64,000 bases of DNA from NCBI RefSeq assembly GCF_020034665.1, contig NZ_JAIQDI010000001.1:1860001-1924000 (forward strand). Reading direction: 5' to 3'. The notes below the pieces were generated by a model. That model was not told the origin of the DNA, did no database searches, and was given only the letters and a program-made list of their open reading frames with translations. Numbering within the stretch: the stretch's first letter is position 1; the number at the start of each line of letters is the position of its first letter. The translations under genes and the position numbers were made by a program. Below are positions 8,351 through 17,117 of this stretch, one piece after another. The DNA comes from Niabella beijingensis. Lineage in GTDB: Bacteria; Bacteroidota; Bacteroidia; Chitinophagales; Chitinophagaceae.

Positions 8351-9174
8351 AATGGACATTTGTAAACAATGAATTTGCCGAAGAAGGAAAAGACCGGATA
8401 CGCACCGGTGATCTGGCCCTGCAACGGGGCTATGCTGTTTTTGATTATTTCAGAACGATTCATAACAAGCCCCTGTTCCTCGACGATTACCTGCAGCGTT
8501 TCTTTAATTCCGCAGCAGCGCTTTTTATTACTGTTCCCCATAATCCCGAAGCGGTAAAGGCGCTTATTTTTCAGCTGATCGAAAAGAACCATATCCCGCA
8601 AAGCGGTATTCGTATGATTGCCACAGGCGGCTATGCGCCGGACAGCTACACACCGGTTGAGGGCAATTTTATCCTGCAGCAGCAACCGCTGCAGTTGCCG
8701 GACACAGCAACATTTGAAACCGGCATCAAAATCATAACACAGGAATACCAGCGGGACCTCCCCGAGGTAAAATCGATCAATTACCTGATGGGCATCTGGC
8801 TTCAGAAAAAAGTAAAAGAAAAACAGGCAGCGGATGTTCTCTATTTTCAGAACCATATCATTTCCGAATTTCCCCGGGCCAATGTTTTTATTGTAACACC
8901 GGAAGGCCGTCTGGCAACTCCCTCGCGTAACCTGCTACAGGGCATCACCCGGAAAAAGGTAATAGAACTGGCGGGTGAACTGCTTCCGGTAGAAGAACGG
9001 GATGTTTTTCTGCCGGAATTGACCCATGCCGCAGAAGTGTTTATGACCAGCACCACCAAACGCATCCTGCCGGTAACGGAAGTGGACGGGATCCGTATCG
9101 GGAACGGAACCGCAGGGCCTGTGACCCGTAAACTATATACCCGTTTTCTGGAAATGGAAGCGACGCAGGTGTAA
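8347..9174 (+). CDS. Class IV PLP-dependent aminotransferase (BCAT / D-amino-acid aminotransferase / ADC lyase family)
   Basis: A 275-residue fold-type IV PLP enzyme. The predicted Schiff-base lysine is K142 in LPEVKSINYLMG, and the cofactor-ring glutamate is E174 in IISEFPRANVFIV. The N-terminal domain shows the family-typical TGDLALQRGYAVFDYFRT. Whether the substrate is a branched-chain amino acid, a D-amino acid or aminodeoxychorismate cannot be decided by eye. It overlaps the DmpA-like peptidase by 4 nt. The peptidase is predicted to be exported while this enzyme is cytoplasmic. It is convergent with rlmN. Confidence 0.88.
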   Translation: MKWTFVNNEFAEEGKDRIRTGDLALQRGYAVFDYFRTIHNKPLFLDDYLQRFFNSAAALFITVPHNPEAVKALIFQLIEKNHIPQSGIRMIATGGYAPDSYTPVEGNFILQQQPLQLPDTATFETGIKIITQEYQRDLPEVKSINYLMGIWLQKKVKEKQAADVLYFQNHIISEFPRANVFIVTPEGRLATPSRNLLQGITRKKVIELAGELLPVEERDVFLPELTHAAEVFMTSTTKRILPVTEVDGIRIGNGTAGPVTRKLYTRFLEMEATQV

Positions 9175-9186
9175 TAGCGCCCCGTG

Positions 9187-10233
9187 TTAATTGTTCTTAT
9201 TCGCCAACTGACCACAGGCGGCGTCGATATCCTTGCCCCTGCTGCGTCTTAAGCGGGCATTTACCTTATTCTTTTCGAGGTAGTTCATGAACGCATCCAC
9301 TTTTTCTTCCGATGGTTTGGTGAATTTCGCAAACTCGATCGGGTTGTATTCAATCAGGTTCACCAGATCCGCCGGTACCTGCCGGTAGATCTTGATCAGC
9401 TCATCCGCATCCTCCAGTGAATCGTTGAAATTATTAAACAGGATGTATTCAAAAGTGATCTCGTTCTTTGTCTGTTTATAAAAATAGTTCAATGCCTCAA
9501 TAAGCGATTTGATATTGTTGCTGTCATTGATGGGCATAATTTCGTGCCGTTTTTTATCATTTGCCGCATGCAGTGACAGCGCAAGTTTAAATTTCACTTT
9601 ATCATCTCCCAGTTGCCGGATCTGTTTGGCAACTCCCGCGGTGGATACTGTAATTCTTTTGGGGCTCATTCCCAATCCTTCGGGGTCGGTGATCTTATCA
9701 ATGGCCTTCAGTACGTTCCGGTAATTCAGCAGCGGCTCCCCCATTCCCATAAACACAATATTGGTGAGTTTCTTATCATAAACCTCAAGGGATTGCTGGT
9801 TGATCAGCGCCACTTCGTCATAGATCTCATCAAAACTCAGGTTCCGTTTCCGTTCAATATAGCCGGTGGCACAAAATTTACAGCTCAGGCTGCAGCCGAT
9901 CTGGGAGCTCACACAGGCCGTTTTGCGCTCTTCTGTCGGGATCAGTACCCCTTCGGTAAGATAGCCCTCCACTGTTTTGAAGCGGGTTTTTATTGTTCCG
10001 TCCTCCGAGTGCTGGGTCAGATCCACCGTCAACGCCGGAAATTCGAACCGGCTGCTCAGTTGCTGCCGCAGCTCCTTGCTGATATTGCTCATCGCATCAA
10101 AGCCCTGTACCGGTTTCAGCCACAGCCAGTCGTACACCTGCCGGGCACGGAATTTTTTCTCCCCCATCGACAAAAAATAGTCTTCCAGGTCTGTGAGGCT
10201 GAGATTACGGATGTTCTGCTGCTTTGTGTTCAT
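9187..10233 (-). CDS. rlmN: Dual-specificity 23S rRNA/tRNA adenine-C2 methyltransferase RlmN
   Basis: Radical-SAM enzyme that methylates C2 of A2503 in 23S rRNA and A37 in some tRNAs. The start is set at the ATG at 10233 (MNTKQQNIRNLSL, 348 residues) because a longer frame runs into the upstream promoter. The [4Fe-4S] motif is C114-x3-C118-x2-C121 (GCSLSCKFCATG). The two mechanistic cysteines are C107 (TACVSSQ) and C340 (DAACGQL). IVFMGMGEPLLNY is the SAM-binding segment. A TATCTTTG box ends 4 nt before the ATG, predicting a leaderless mRNA. It is divergent from the phosphatase gene. Confidence 0.97.
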   Translation of the reverse strand: MNTKQQNIRNLSLTDLEDYFLSMGEKKFRARQVYDWLWLKPVQGFDAMSNISKELRQQLSSRFEFPALTVDLTQHSEDGTIKTRFKTVEGYLTEGVLIPTEERKTACVSSQIGCSLSCKFCATGYIERKRNLSFDEIYDEVALINQQSLEVYDKKLTNIVFMGMGEPLLNYRNVLKAIDKITDPEGLGMSPKRITVSTAGVAKQIRQLGDDKVKFKLALSLHAANDKKRHEIMPINDSNNIKSLIEALNYFYKQTKNEITFEYILFNNFNDSLEDADELIKIYRQVPADLVNLIEYNPIEFAKFTKPSEEKVDAFMNYLEKNKVNARLRRSRGKDIDAACGQLANKNN

Positions 10234-10237
10234 TTCG

Positions 10238-10245
10238 CAAAGATA
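10238..10245 (-). promoter_or_regulatory. Predicted -7 box (TATCTTTG) of rlmN, leaderless spacing
   Basis: Exact TAnnTTTG on the minus strand with only 4 nt before the rlmN ATG at 10233, so transcription should begin at or next to the start codon. No TTG at the ideal -33 distance. Confidence 0.55.
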
Positions 10246-10330
10246 CGCCACCTGTGGTTTAAAGGCAGAAAAGTTCCCGCGGGCACCCGTCACTGACCCA
10301 CCAACTCCCCATTCTGACCTGAAACCTAGC

Positions 10331-10338
10331 TATCTTTG
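10331..10338 (+). promoter_or_regulatory. Predicted -7 box (TATCTTTG) of the LMW phosphatase gene, leaderless spacing
   Basis: Exact TAnnTTTG with 4 nt to the ATG at 10343. It is the same octamer as the one for rlmN on the other strand of this 109-nt divergent gap. Confidence 0.55.
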
Positions 10339-10342
10339 CGCC

Positions 10343-10831
10343 ATGAAGATTTTAATGGTATGCCTGGGCAATATCTGCAGAAGTCCCCTGGCAGAAGGAA
10401 TTTTACAAAAGAAAGCAGATCAGCTTGGCCTGAACTGGCAGGTAGACAGTGCCGGTACCAATGGTTATCATACCGGTGAGGCGCCGCACCGGCTCTCACA
10501 GAAAGTAGCGGCACATCATGGGATTGATATTTCCGCGCAACGGGCCCGTGATTTTGTTGCTGCTGATTTTGAGCACTTTGATAAGATCTACGCCATGGCA
10601 AACGATGTGGTGGACGAAATAAGATACATTGCCGGAGATCGTTTTGACCCCTCGAAAGTGGAACTGATCATGAACGAAATCACTCCCGGTAAAAACAGCG
10701 ATGTTCCGGATCCCTGGTACGGGCCGGAGCCCGGTTATCATGAAGTATTTGAAATGCTGGACAAAGCGACAGACCGTATCGTAAAAAGATACCACGGAGC
10801 AGCGCATACGGCAACAACACAAAACCAATAA
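10343..10831 (+). CDS. Low-molecular-weight protein-tyrosine phosphatase
   Basis: A 162-residue phosphatase. The P-loop at the N-terminus is CLGNICRS (C7 nucleophile, R13 phosphate binding), and the general acid is D123 of VPDPWYG. The start was moved to the ATG at 10343, directly before the P-loop; a frame running back to 10193 covers the rlmN start and promoter and has no plausible N-terminus. No kinase or capsule genes are adjacent, so the substrate is unknown. hisS begins 58 nt downstream. Confidence 0.95.
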   Translation: MKILMVCLGNICRSPLAEGILQKKADQLGLNWQVDSAGTNGYHTGEAPHRLSQKVAAHHGIDISAQRARDFVAADFEHFDKIYAMANDVVDEIRYIAGDRFDPSKVELIMNEITPGKNSDVPDPWYGPEPGYHEVFEMLDKATDRIVKRYHGAAHTATTQNQ

Positions 10832-10889
10832 TATTTTTTTATATGTTACAGCCTGATATTCCCGGGCATACAACTTTAATTCTTTTTAC

Positions 10890-12260
10890 GTGAGTAAACC
10901 ATCCCTTCCGCAAGGAACAAGAGATTTTGACGCCGCCACTGTGCGCAAACGCAATTACATTTTTGATACGATAAAGAAGGTCTTTGAATTATACGGATTT
11001 CAGCCGCTGGAGACCCCGGCCATGGAGAACCTGGACACCCTTATGGGTAAATACGGGGAAGAAGGGGATAAACTTATTTTCAAGATCCTGAACAACGGGC
11101 TGGATAACGAACAGAAGGCCGGTAAAGTAAAAGCCGGTTTTGAAAAGATCCTGGAGGGTAAGTCGAGCAAGGAGATCACCGAACGTGCATTACGTTACGA
11201 CCTGACCATTCCTTTTGCCCGTTATGTGGCCATGCAATACAACCAGCTGGCACTGCCCTTTAAGCGCTATCAGCTGCAACCCGTCTGGCGGGCAGACCGG
11301 CCGCAAAAGGGGCGGTACCGGGAATTTTACCAGTGCGATGCAGATGTTGTGGGCAGCCGCGCCCTGCTTAATGAGCTGGAGCTGGCCGCCATTTATTCCA
11401 CCGTTTTTAAAAAGCTGAACCTGCCGGTGGAAATACGGATCAACAACCGGAAGATCCTTACTGCGCTTGCAGCGCTTTGCGGAGGTGCGGAGAAAATGAT
11501 CGATATTGCCATTGCTATTGATAAACTGGATAAGATCGGCATCGAAAAAGTGCAGGAAGAGCTGAAACAACGTGGCCTCAGCGATACGCAGGTGTCGCTG
11601 ATCCGGCAGTTCCTGGAAATAGGCGGAAGCAACACAGCGATCATTGCCGCATTAAAACCGCTTTTTGCAGACAATGCAACCGGTCTTGAAGGCATCGGGG
11701 AACTGGAGTACATCATTTCATCGGCCGGATTGCCGGAGCTGAAGATCGATGTTACCCTTGCCCGCGGACTGAACTATTATACCGGAACTATTTTTGAGGT
11801 AAAAGCAGTAGGTGTACAGATGGGCAGCATCGGAGGCGGCGGCCGTTACGACGACCTTACCGGGTTATTCGGCGTACCTGATGTACCCGGCGTGGGTATT
11901 TCCTTTGGTGTTGACCGGATCTATGACGTACTTACCGAGTTAGACCGTTTCCCCGCCGATGTATACAGTGGTACGAAGCTCTTATTTTTTAACTTGGGCA
12001 CTGCTGAAGCGCAAAAATCGTTTGAACTGATGCAGCAGCTGCGGGCTAAAGGAGTGGCAGCAGAGCTTTTCCATGAAACCGCAAAGTTTGACAAACAGTT
12101 CCGGTATGCCGATAAAAAGGGCATTCCCTTTATCGCCATACTGGGAAGCAAGGAGCTGGAAGCCGGTGAAATTGTAATAAAAAATTTACAGACCGGTGAT
12201 CAGCAGCAGGTGACCTTTGATGATTTAGGGAATTATATCTTTGACCGGCCGGTGCAGTAA
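10890..12260 (+). CDS. hisS: Histidine--tRNA ligase HisS
   Basis: Class II aminoacyl-tRNA synthetase, 456 residues, of normal length. Motif 1 follows the PQGTRDFDAATVRKR start. The histidine-binding elements are RYDLTIPFARYVA, the motif 2 region PVWRADRPQKGRYREFYQCD, and ARGLNYYTGTIFEV. A C-terminal anticodon-binding domain ends the protein. Translation starts at a GTG (10890), since no in-frame ATG precedes the conserved N-terminus. Confidence 0.97.
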   Translation: MSKPSLPQGTRDFDAATVRKRNYIFDTIKKVFELYGFQPLETPAMENLDTLMGKYGEEGDKLIFKILNNGLDNEQKAGKVKAGFEKILEGKSSKEITERALRYDLTIPFARYVAMQYNQLALPFKRYQLQPVWRADRPQKGRYREFYQCDADVVGSRALLNELELAAIYSTVFKKLNLPVEIRINNRKILTALAALCGGAEKMIDIAIAIDKLDKIGIEKVQEELKQRGLSDTQVSLIRQFLEIGGSNTAIIAALKPLFADNATGLEGIGELEYIISSAGLPELKIDVTLARGLNYYTGTIFEVKAVGVQMGSIGGGGRYDDLTGLFGVPDVPGVGISFGVDRIYDVLTELDRFPADVYSGTKLLFFNLGTAEAQKSFELMQQLRAKGVAAELFHETAKFDKQFRYADKKGIPFIAILGSKELEAGEIVIKNLQTGDQQQVTFDDLGNYIFDRPVQ

Positions 12261-12300
12261 GGCACCGCGATTATGCACTGAAACAAAAAACCAATATAAC

Positions 12301-13986
12301 ATGACAAACGTGAAAAACAAAGGCTTATTCATCCTGAGTAGCTGCCTTGTACTCTTTTTCGCTGCCTGTAACAAAGGAGGAAAAACCGGGTTGCTGGTTC
12401 CCAAAGATGCGGGTCTTGTGGTACACATAGACCTTGCTTCGCTTTCTTCCAAGCTGACCTGGGCAGAGATCAAGCAGACGGCCTGGTTTACCGAGGCCCT
12501 GGCCCAGACAAAAGATTCCCTCGGACGCCAGTTACTGAACGACCCGGAAGCCTCCGGCATCGACCCAAAAGGCGGACTGGTATTTTTTATGAGACGCAAT
12601 GGCAATAACGGTTATGTAGCTTTTGAAGGCCGTCTGAAAGACGCGGCGCTGTTCTCCAAAATGATCGAGACCGGCAGCAAGGGCACCGTTAAAATTGAAA
12701 AAGACGGTGAACTGAACGTTGCACGGTCGTCCGATAACGAATCAGCAGTGCTCTGTTTCAACGACAAGCTCTTTGTTGCCGTGATCGATGCTTCGGGTCT
12801 GGAACATAAAATACCGGGGGGACAGCATTCCTTCGAAAATGTACAGAAATACAGTCCGGACAGTCTGAAATTTTTCGCAAAAAACACCTTCCAGTTAAAG
12901 GGCGACCAGTTACTGGATGCCGATAAACGGTTTGAATCCCTGATCACGGATAAGGCAGACATGCATTACTGGGTCAATAGCGGTAACCTGTACGGAGGCA
13001 GCCTTCCCGGCATGCTTTCCATGATGAAGTTCAGCACGCTGCTGGAAGGGAATATCTCCACAGGAAAAGCCAATTTTGATAACGGCAAGATCACACTGGA
13101 TGCGCTTAACTATTATGGCAAGGAACTTACGGATCTGCTGAAGAAACACAGCGGAAAGGCGATTGATAACGAAACCATCAGTCATTTACCCAACCAGGAT
13201 GTGCTCGCGGCATTCGCATTGAATTATCCTCCGGACGGGGTACGCGATTTCCTGAAGATGCTGGGTGTTGACGGTATTGCAAATGCCGCGATGGGGCAGC
13301 TGGGCATTAGTGCTGAAGACTTTATCAAAGCCAATAAGGGCTCCCTTGCATTTGCCCTGAACGATGTACAGGTAAGCAGCACCCCCAGTGCTGTTACGCT
13401 GGGTAACGGAGAACAGATCCCTTATGAAAAGGAACACACAAAACTGGATTTTGTCTTTGGTTCCGCTGTGGGCGATAAAGCAAGCTTTCAGAAACTGATC
13501 GATGCCTTTAACTCCAAAATGAAAAACCAGCTACCGGGGGGCGACAGTCTGGATAACTCCGTAAAAAATAAACTCGGCGATCAGTGGTTTGCATTGGGGA
13601 GTACCGATGCTGCAACAGATGCGTTCCTGGCGGGAAATCAAAAGCCGGCCTATGCACAATCCTTTGCCGGGCATACATTCGGAGGCTATGTAAATCTTCA
13701 GAAAGCCTTTACAACGGCGCTGGCCAACAACCGGGATTCTGCCTATAAAAAGAACCTGGAACTGTCTGCCGCTTTCTGGAAAACGGCTACCGCATATTCC
13801 GATATCCGGGACGGACAGGCATACAGCAAAGTGGAAGTAACCCTCGCAGATGGCAGTGCCAATGCATTGAAGCAGCTAAACCGGTATGTGGACCAGATGT
13901 ATCAGGCCCTGCCTAAAAAAGACCTCCGTGAGGACTGGCCGGTGTCTGTAGATTCCCTTGCAATTCCTGTTCCGGAGGAAAAATAA
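12301..13986 (+). CDS. DUF4836-like lipoprotein
   Basis: A 561-residue predicted lipoprotein: signal peptide with lipobox FAAC, lipidated at C23. After it comes the LLVPKDAGLVVHIDLASLSSKL segment reminiscent of DUF4836 proteins of Bacteroidota. No catalytic motif is visible. The start is the ATG at 12301; an upstream frame to 12241 lies inside hisS. The next gene begins 6 nt after its stop and a permease follows, so the three probably form one transport or envelope unit. A substrate-binding or partner lipoprotein role is inference. Confidence 0.8.
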   Translation: MTNVKNKGLFILSSCLVLFFAACNKGGKTGLLVPKDAGLVVHIDLASLSSKLTWAEIKQTAWFTEALAQTKDSLGRQLLNDPEASGIDPKGGLVFFMRRNGNNGYVAFEGRLKDAALFSKMIETGSKGTVKIEKDGELNVARSSDNESAVLCFNDKLFVAVIDASGLEHKIPGGQHSFENVQKYSPDSLKFFAKNTFQLKGDQLLDADKRFESLITDKADMHYWVNSGNLYGGSLPGMLSMMKFSTLLEGNISTGKANFDNGKITLDALNYYGKELTDLLKKHSGKAIDNETISHLPNQDVLAAFALNYPPDGVRDFLKMLGVDGIANAAMGQLGISAEDFIKANKGSLAFALNDVQVSSTPSAVTLGNGEQIPYEKEHTKLDFVFGSAVGDKASFQKLIDAFNSKMKNQLPGGDSLDNSVKNKLGDQWFALGSTDAATDAFLAGNQKPAYAQSFAGHTFGGYVNLQKAFTTALANNRDSAYKKNLELSAAFWKTATAYSDIRDGQAYSKVEVTLADGSANALKQLNRYVDQMYQALPKKDLREDWPVSVDSLAIPVPEEK

Positions 13987-13992
13987 TACTTC

Positions 13993-14634
13993 ATGAAGCT
14001 AGAGATACGGGACCTGCTGCCACTTTATTTTGAAGAAGCACGGAAAAGCAGTTCAGAAATATGGGGTAAAGAGTTGCAGTTTTCCGGAGGAGAACTGGTG
14101 AATATCGTAGCACCATCCGGAACGGGCAAAACCTCTCTTGTTCATTTTCTGTATCAGCTGAGAACCGATTATAGCGGGGCGATCTTATACGACGGTAAAT
14201 CGCTGAGTACGTTCAGTCGCGAGGCCATAGCGCAACTGCGCAAAGACAGGGTAAGCATTATCCTGCAGGACATGCGGCTATTCGGAGAACAGACCCTGCG
14301 GGAAAACCTGGAGATAAAACGGCAGTTAAACCCGTATCATCCACCCGAACGTATTGTTGAGATGGCACGCGCCCTGGGGGTGGAGCACCGGCTGGATGCC
14401 CCGGCAAAAAATTGTTCTTACGGCGAGCAGCAGCGGGCGGTGATCATACGCGCGCTGCTGCAACCGTTTGAATTGCTGCTGATGGACGAACCCTTCAGTC
14501 ACCTGGATCCGGCCAATACCAAAAGGGCCATTGACCTGATCCTCGAAGAGGCAGCCGGCAGAAAGGCCACGATTCTTTTTGCGGAACTGGCAAAAGCGGC
14601 CGCTTTTCCGGCCACCCATTTGTATCATCTATAA
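13993..14634 (+). CDS. ABC transporter ATP-binding protein with degenerate signature and switch residue
   Basis: A 213-residue LolD/FtsE-type ATPase subunit. Walker A is APSGTGKTS (residues 40-48), the Q-loop glutamine is in ILQDMRLF, and Walker B plus catalytic glutamate is LLLMDEP (161-167). The signature is CSYGEQ (141-146) instead of LSGGQ. The switch region reads ATILFAEL where VTHD-like sequences are usual, placing Glu at the histidine position (198). It is sandwiched between the lipoprotein and the FtsX-like permease, 6 and 9 nt away. The changes suggest altered ATP hydrolysis, which is inference. Confidence 0.85.
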   Translation: MKLEIRDLLPLYFEEARKSSSEIWGKELQFSGGELVNIVAPSGTGKTSLVHFLYQLRTDYSGAILYDGKSLSTFSREAIAQLRKDRVSIILQDMRLFGEQTLRENLEIKRQLNPYHPPERIVEMARALGVEHRLDAPAKNCSYGEQQRAVIIRALLQPFELLLMDEPFSHLDPANTKRAIDLILEEAAGRKATILFAELAKAAAFPATHLYHL

Positions 14635-14643
14635 ATCGTTGTT

Positions 14644-15837
14644 GTGGCAGTATCATTCAAGCCTGTAAAACCTTTATTGTATACCGGAACCAATGCCTCA
14701 TCACGCTGGTTTTCCTATATCGGACTGGGCATCGGTGTGCTGCTGCTGTTATGTTCGGTTCAGATGTTCATCAACATCCAGCAGTTATTAAAGGAAGGCA
14801 GCATCCGCAAAGATGGTTTTGACTTTGTATCCATCACCAAAACCATCACCAATGAAACGATGGGGCAACCGGAAAAGAATCTTTTTAATGCCGGCGAGAT
14901 CGACGCCGTAAAAAAACAGCCCTTCATCACCGGTGCCTCACCCCTGCTGGCCAACGATTTCAGGGTACAGCTGAGTGCCGGCAATGTACTGCCCTTCAGC
15001 ACGGATATGTTCCTGGAGGCGCTCGACAACGATTTTATAGATACCCTGCCGCCCAATTTCACCTGGCAGGAAGGTGAACGCAATATTCCCATTATCCTCT
15101 CCTCCGATTTTTTTGAGATCTACAACATCTTTGCACCGGGGCAGGGCCTGCCGCAGCTTTCAAAGGAAACCGCTATGGGCATTCCCGTACAGATCACCTG
15201 TTTCGGCAGGGATCAGTCTGTTACTTTTTCCGGTAAGATCGTTGCCTTCAGCGACCGGGTGAACTCGGTCCTTGTTCCCAAAAATTTTCTGCAATGGGCC
15301 AATAAAACCTTTTCCGGCAAGGACCGCCAGGAAGCAAGCCGGTTGTTCCTCAAATTAAAAGATGTGAATGATCCCGAGCTGATCCGGTACCTGGATGCGC
15401 AGCATTATGTCATCAGCCGCGATAAAACGCTGCTGGGGCGTAATAAGATCGTGCTGCAGGGAGTCTTCAGCGGACTGGGCATTTTCGGGTTACTGGTGGT
15501 AATCCTGGCACTGATGCTGTTCTCTTTTTATCTGCAACTGGTCATTGCCCGAAGCCGGCAACACCTGGAACTGCTGCTGGTGCTTGGTTATTCCCCTGCC
15601 TGGCTGGGAAAAAATGTGTCCAACCAGTTCGTCCCGGTCTATCTCTTTATTGTCCTTATCGCACTCGTCTGCACCCAGGTAATGCAATGGGCCTTTCATC
15701 AGTTTGTGATGTTCGGACGTCCGGAGCTTTCTTCCTTCGTCAACTGGATCGTGCTCCTGCTGGCGGCAGCATTGATCCTGATGGCTATTGTAACCAATGC
15801 GCGTCTTGTAAAAAAGTTGTTGTATCAGCTGGGATAA
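14644..15837 (+). CDS. FtsX/MacB-like ABC transporter permease
   Basis: A 397-residue protein from a GTG start at 14644. It has the FtsX/MacB layout: one N-terminal helix (about residues 24-45), a large extracytoplasmic domain (about 46-275), and three C-terminal helices (about 280-305, 330-352, 362-385). The last three fit an FtsX domain (QLVIARSRQHLELLLVLGYSP). With the adjacent ATPase and lipoprotein it would form a Type VII ABC mechanotransmission complex acting on the envelope; the cargo is unknown. Confidence 0.83.
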   Translation: MAVSFKPVKPLLYTGTNASSRWFSYIGLGIGVLLLLCSVQMFINIQQLLKEGSIRKDGFDFVSITKTITNETMGQPEKNLFNAGEIDAVKKQPFITGASPLLANDFRVQLSAGNVLPFSTDMFLEALDNDFIDTLPPNFTWQEGERNIPIILSSDFFEIYNIFAPGQGLPQLSKETAMGIPVQITCFGRDQSVTFSGKIVAFSDRVNSVLVPKNFLQWANKTFSGKDRQEASRLFLKLKDVNDPELIRYLDAQHYVISRDKTLLGRNKIVLQGVFSGLGIFGLLVVILALMLFSFYLQLVIARSRQHLELLLVLGYSPAWLGKNVSNQFVPVYLFIVLIALVCTQVMQWAFHQFVMFGRPELSSFVNWIVLLLAAALILMAIVTNARLVKKLLYQLG

Positions 15838-15908
15838 GGACGGTGCTGCTATCAAAAAAACCGACTCCGTGTTGATGTTGCACACCGGTAGTTACGGTTT
15901 CATTTCAT

Positions 15909-16982
15909 TCATTTTTTTTCGACAACGCCCACCGTTTCGGGTCCGTGGGGCAGCTTGTCGCTCTTCTTTCCGAATTCGATGCGGTACACCTGGATCATTA
16001 ATAAAAAGTACGACATAAACAGCGGGCCAAAGATCAGCCCCATGATGCCGAAGAGCTTAAGACCCAGGATCACACCAAAAACCGTTATCAGCGGATGAAT
16101 GTCCCCGATTTTCTTAAGGATGGTAAACCGCAACACGTTATCGATACCGCCTACAATGATCAGGCTGTATAAGGTAAGGCCGATGCCGTTGCCTACATGT
16201 CCGGTTGCAAAAACAACAATACAGATAGGCACCCATACGATCATCGTGCCTACAGCGGGGATCATTGAAGCCGCACCGGTTATAAGTCCCCACATCACAA
16301 AATTACCCACTCCGAATATCCAGTATCCCAGCACCGCCACCAATCCCTGGCACAGGGCCAGGATCGGTATCCCCAGCGCATTGGAACGTACCATCATCTT
16401 TGTCTCTTCCCAAAGCGTTTGGGTGTTGTCATCGCTGAAAGGAATGAACAGGCGGATCCGTTTTTCCATTCCCCGCGCATTCACCTGCATAAAATAGAGG
16501 ATAAACAGGGCGGTAAAAATGTTCACAAAGATTTCAGCCACTGAGTTAAGGATGCCCGGGAAATAAGCGGTCACTTTTCCAAGGGTGCGCATCAGGGACT
16601 CGTCAGAAAGGTTGATCCGGTTGAGCAGGGGCTTGCTGGCAATAAACGCTTTAACTGCATTGTATTTTTCCACGATCACCTGTTTATTGGCCAGCAGATT
16701 ACTGATCTGCGGGATCATTACCTCTATGATCAGCCATAACGGCAGCGCGATCACCAGGAGTGTGCCAAACATCAGAAGAAAACTGGCCAGGGATTTTTTC
16801 CATTTCCGTTCTTCGGTAAGCCGGAAAAATGTTTTACGGAAAAGGATGTACAATGTAATGGCACCCAGGGCTCCGGGCGTAAAATACCGGAGGTTAAAAA
16901 AGATCATAAATCCCAGAAGGCCGATGAGCAGTATCAGTACAATTTGCCGTAGTATATTGTTGTCTATTTTCCTGTAGGTCAT
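15909..16982 (-). CDS. AI-2E family transporter (UPF0118/PerM-like permease)
   Basis: A 357-residue membrane protein with about seven to eight helices. The conserved central part includes NALGIPILALCQGLVAVLGYWIFG and the late segment FGVILGLKLFGIMGLIFGPLFMS, typical of the AI-2E exporter superfamily. Substrates in this family range from AI-2 to ions and are not predictable. ATG start at 16982; divergent from the helicase gene and convergent with the FtsX-like gene. Confidence 0.92.
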   Translation of the reverse strand: MTYRKIDNNILRQIVLILLIGLLGFMIFFNLRYFTPGALGAITLYILFRKTFFRLTEERKWKKSLASFLLMFGTLLVIALPLWLIIEVMIPQISNLLANKQVIVEKYNAVKAFIASKPLLNRINLSDESLMRTLGKVTAYFPGILNSVAEIFVNIFTALFILYFMQVNARGMEKRIRLFIPFSDDNTQTLWEETKMMVRSNALGIPILALCQGLVAVLGYWIFGVGNFVMWGLITGAASMIPAVGTMIVWVPICIVVFATGHVGNGIGLTLYSLIIVGGIDNVLRFTILKKIGDIHPLITVFGVILGLKLFGIMGLIFGPLFMSYFLLMIQVYRIEFGKKSDKLPHGPETVGVVEKK

Positions 16983-17064
16983 TTTATGTTTTTATAACTA
17001 TAAAAATAGAGTATTTTCTGTTTATATACTCTTCTGCACTGATGGTCTTTTATCATTTAAATAT

Positions 17065-17072
17065 TATATTTG
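17065..17072 (+). promoter_or_regulatory. Predicted -7 box (TATATTTG) of the Pif1-like helicase gene
   Basis: Exact TAnnTTTG in the 135-nt divergent gap, 45 nt before the TTG start at 17118. Confidence 0.45.
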
Positions 17073-17117
17073 TTCTGCCTATGACACCCGTCATCAAATG
17101 TTGTAAGCAGCATCGCG

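Noticed and set aside
8092..8856. 254-residue minus-strand frame
   Set aside because: Antisense to the P1 peptidase/aminotransferase pair, both of which show catalytic motifs.
9613..10296. 227-residue plus-strand frame
   Set aside because: Antisense to rlmN; the rlmN frame contains the radical-SAM motif and two mechanistic cysteines.
10193..10342. N-terminal extension of the phosphatase frame
   Set aside because: Covers the rlmN start, both -7 boxes and lacks a family N-terminus; the P-loop begins 7 residues after the ATG at 10343.
15845..15900. Terminator between the FtsX-like permease and AI-2E gene
   Set aside because: Only a broken AAACCG/CGGTTT pairing with large internal loops; too weak to call.
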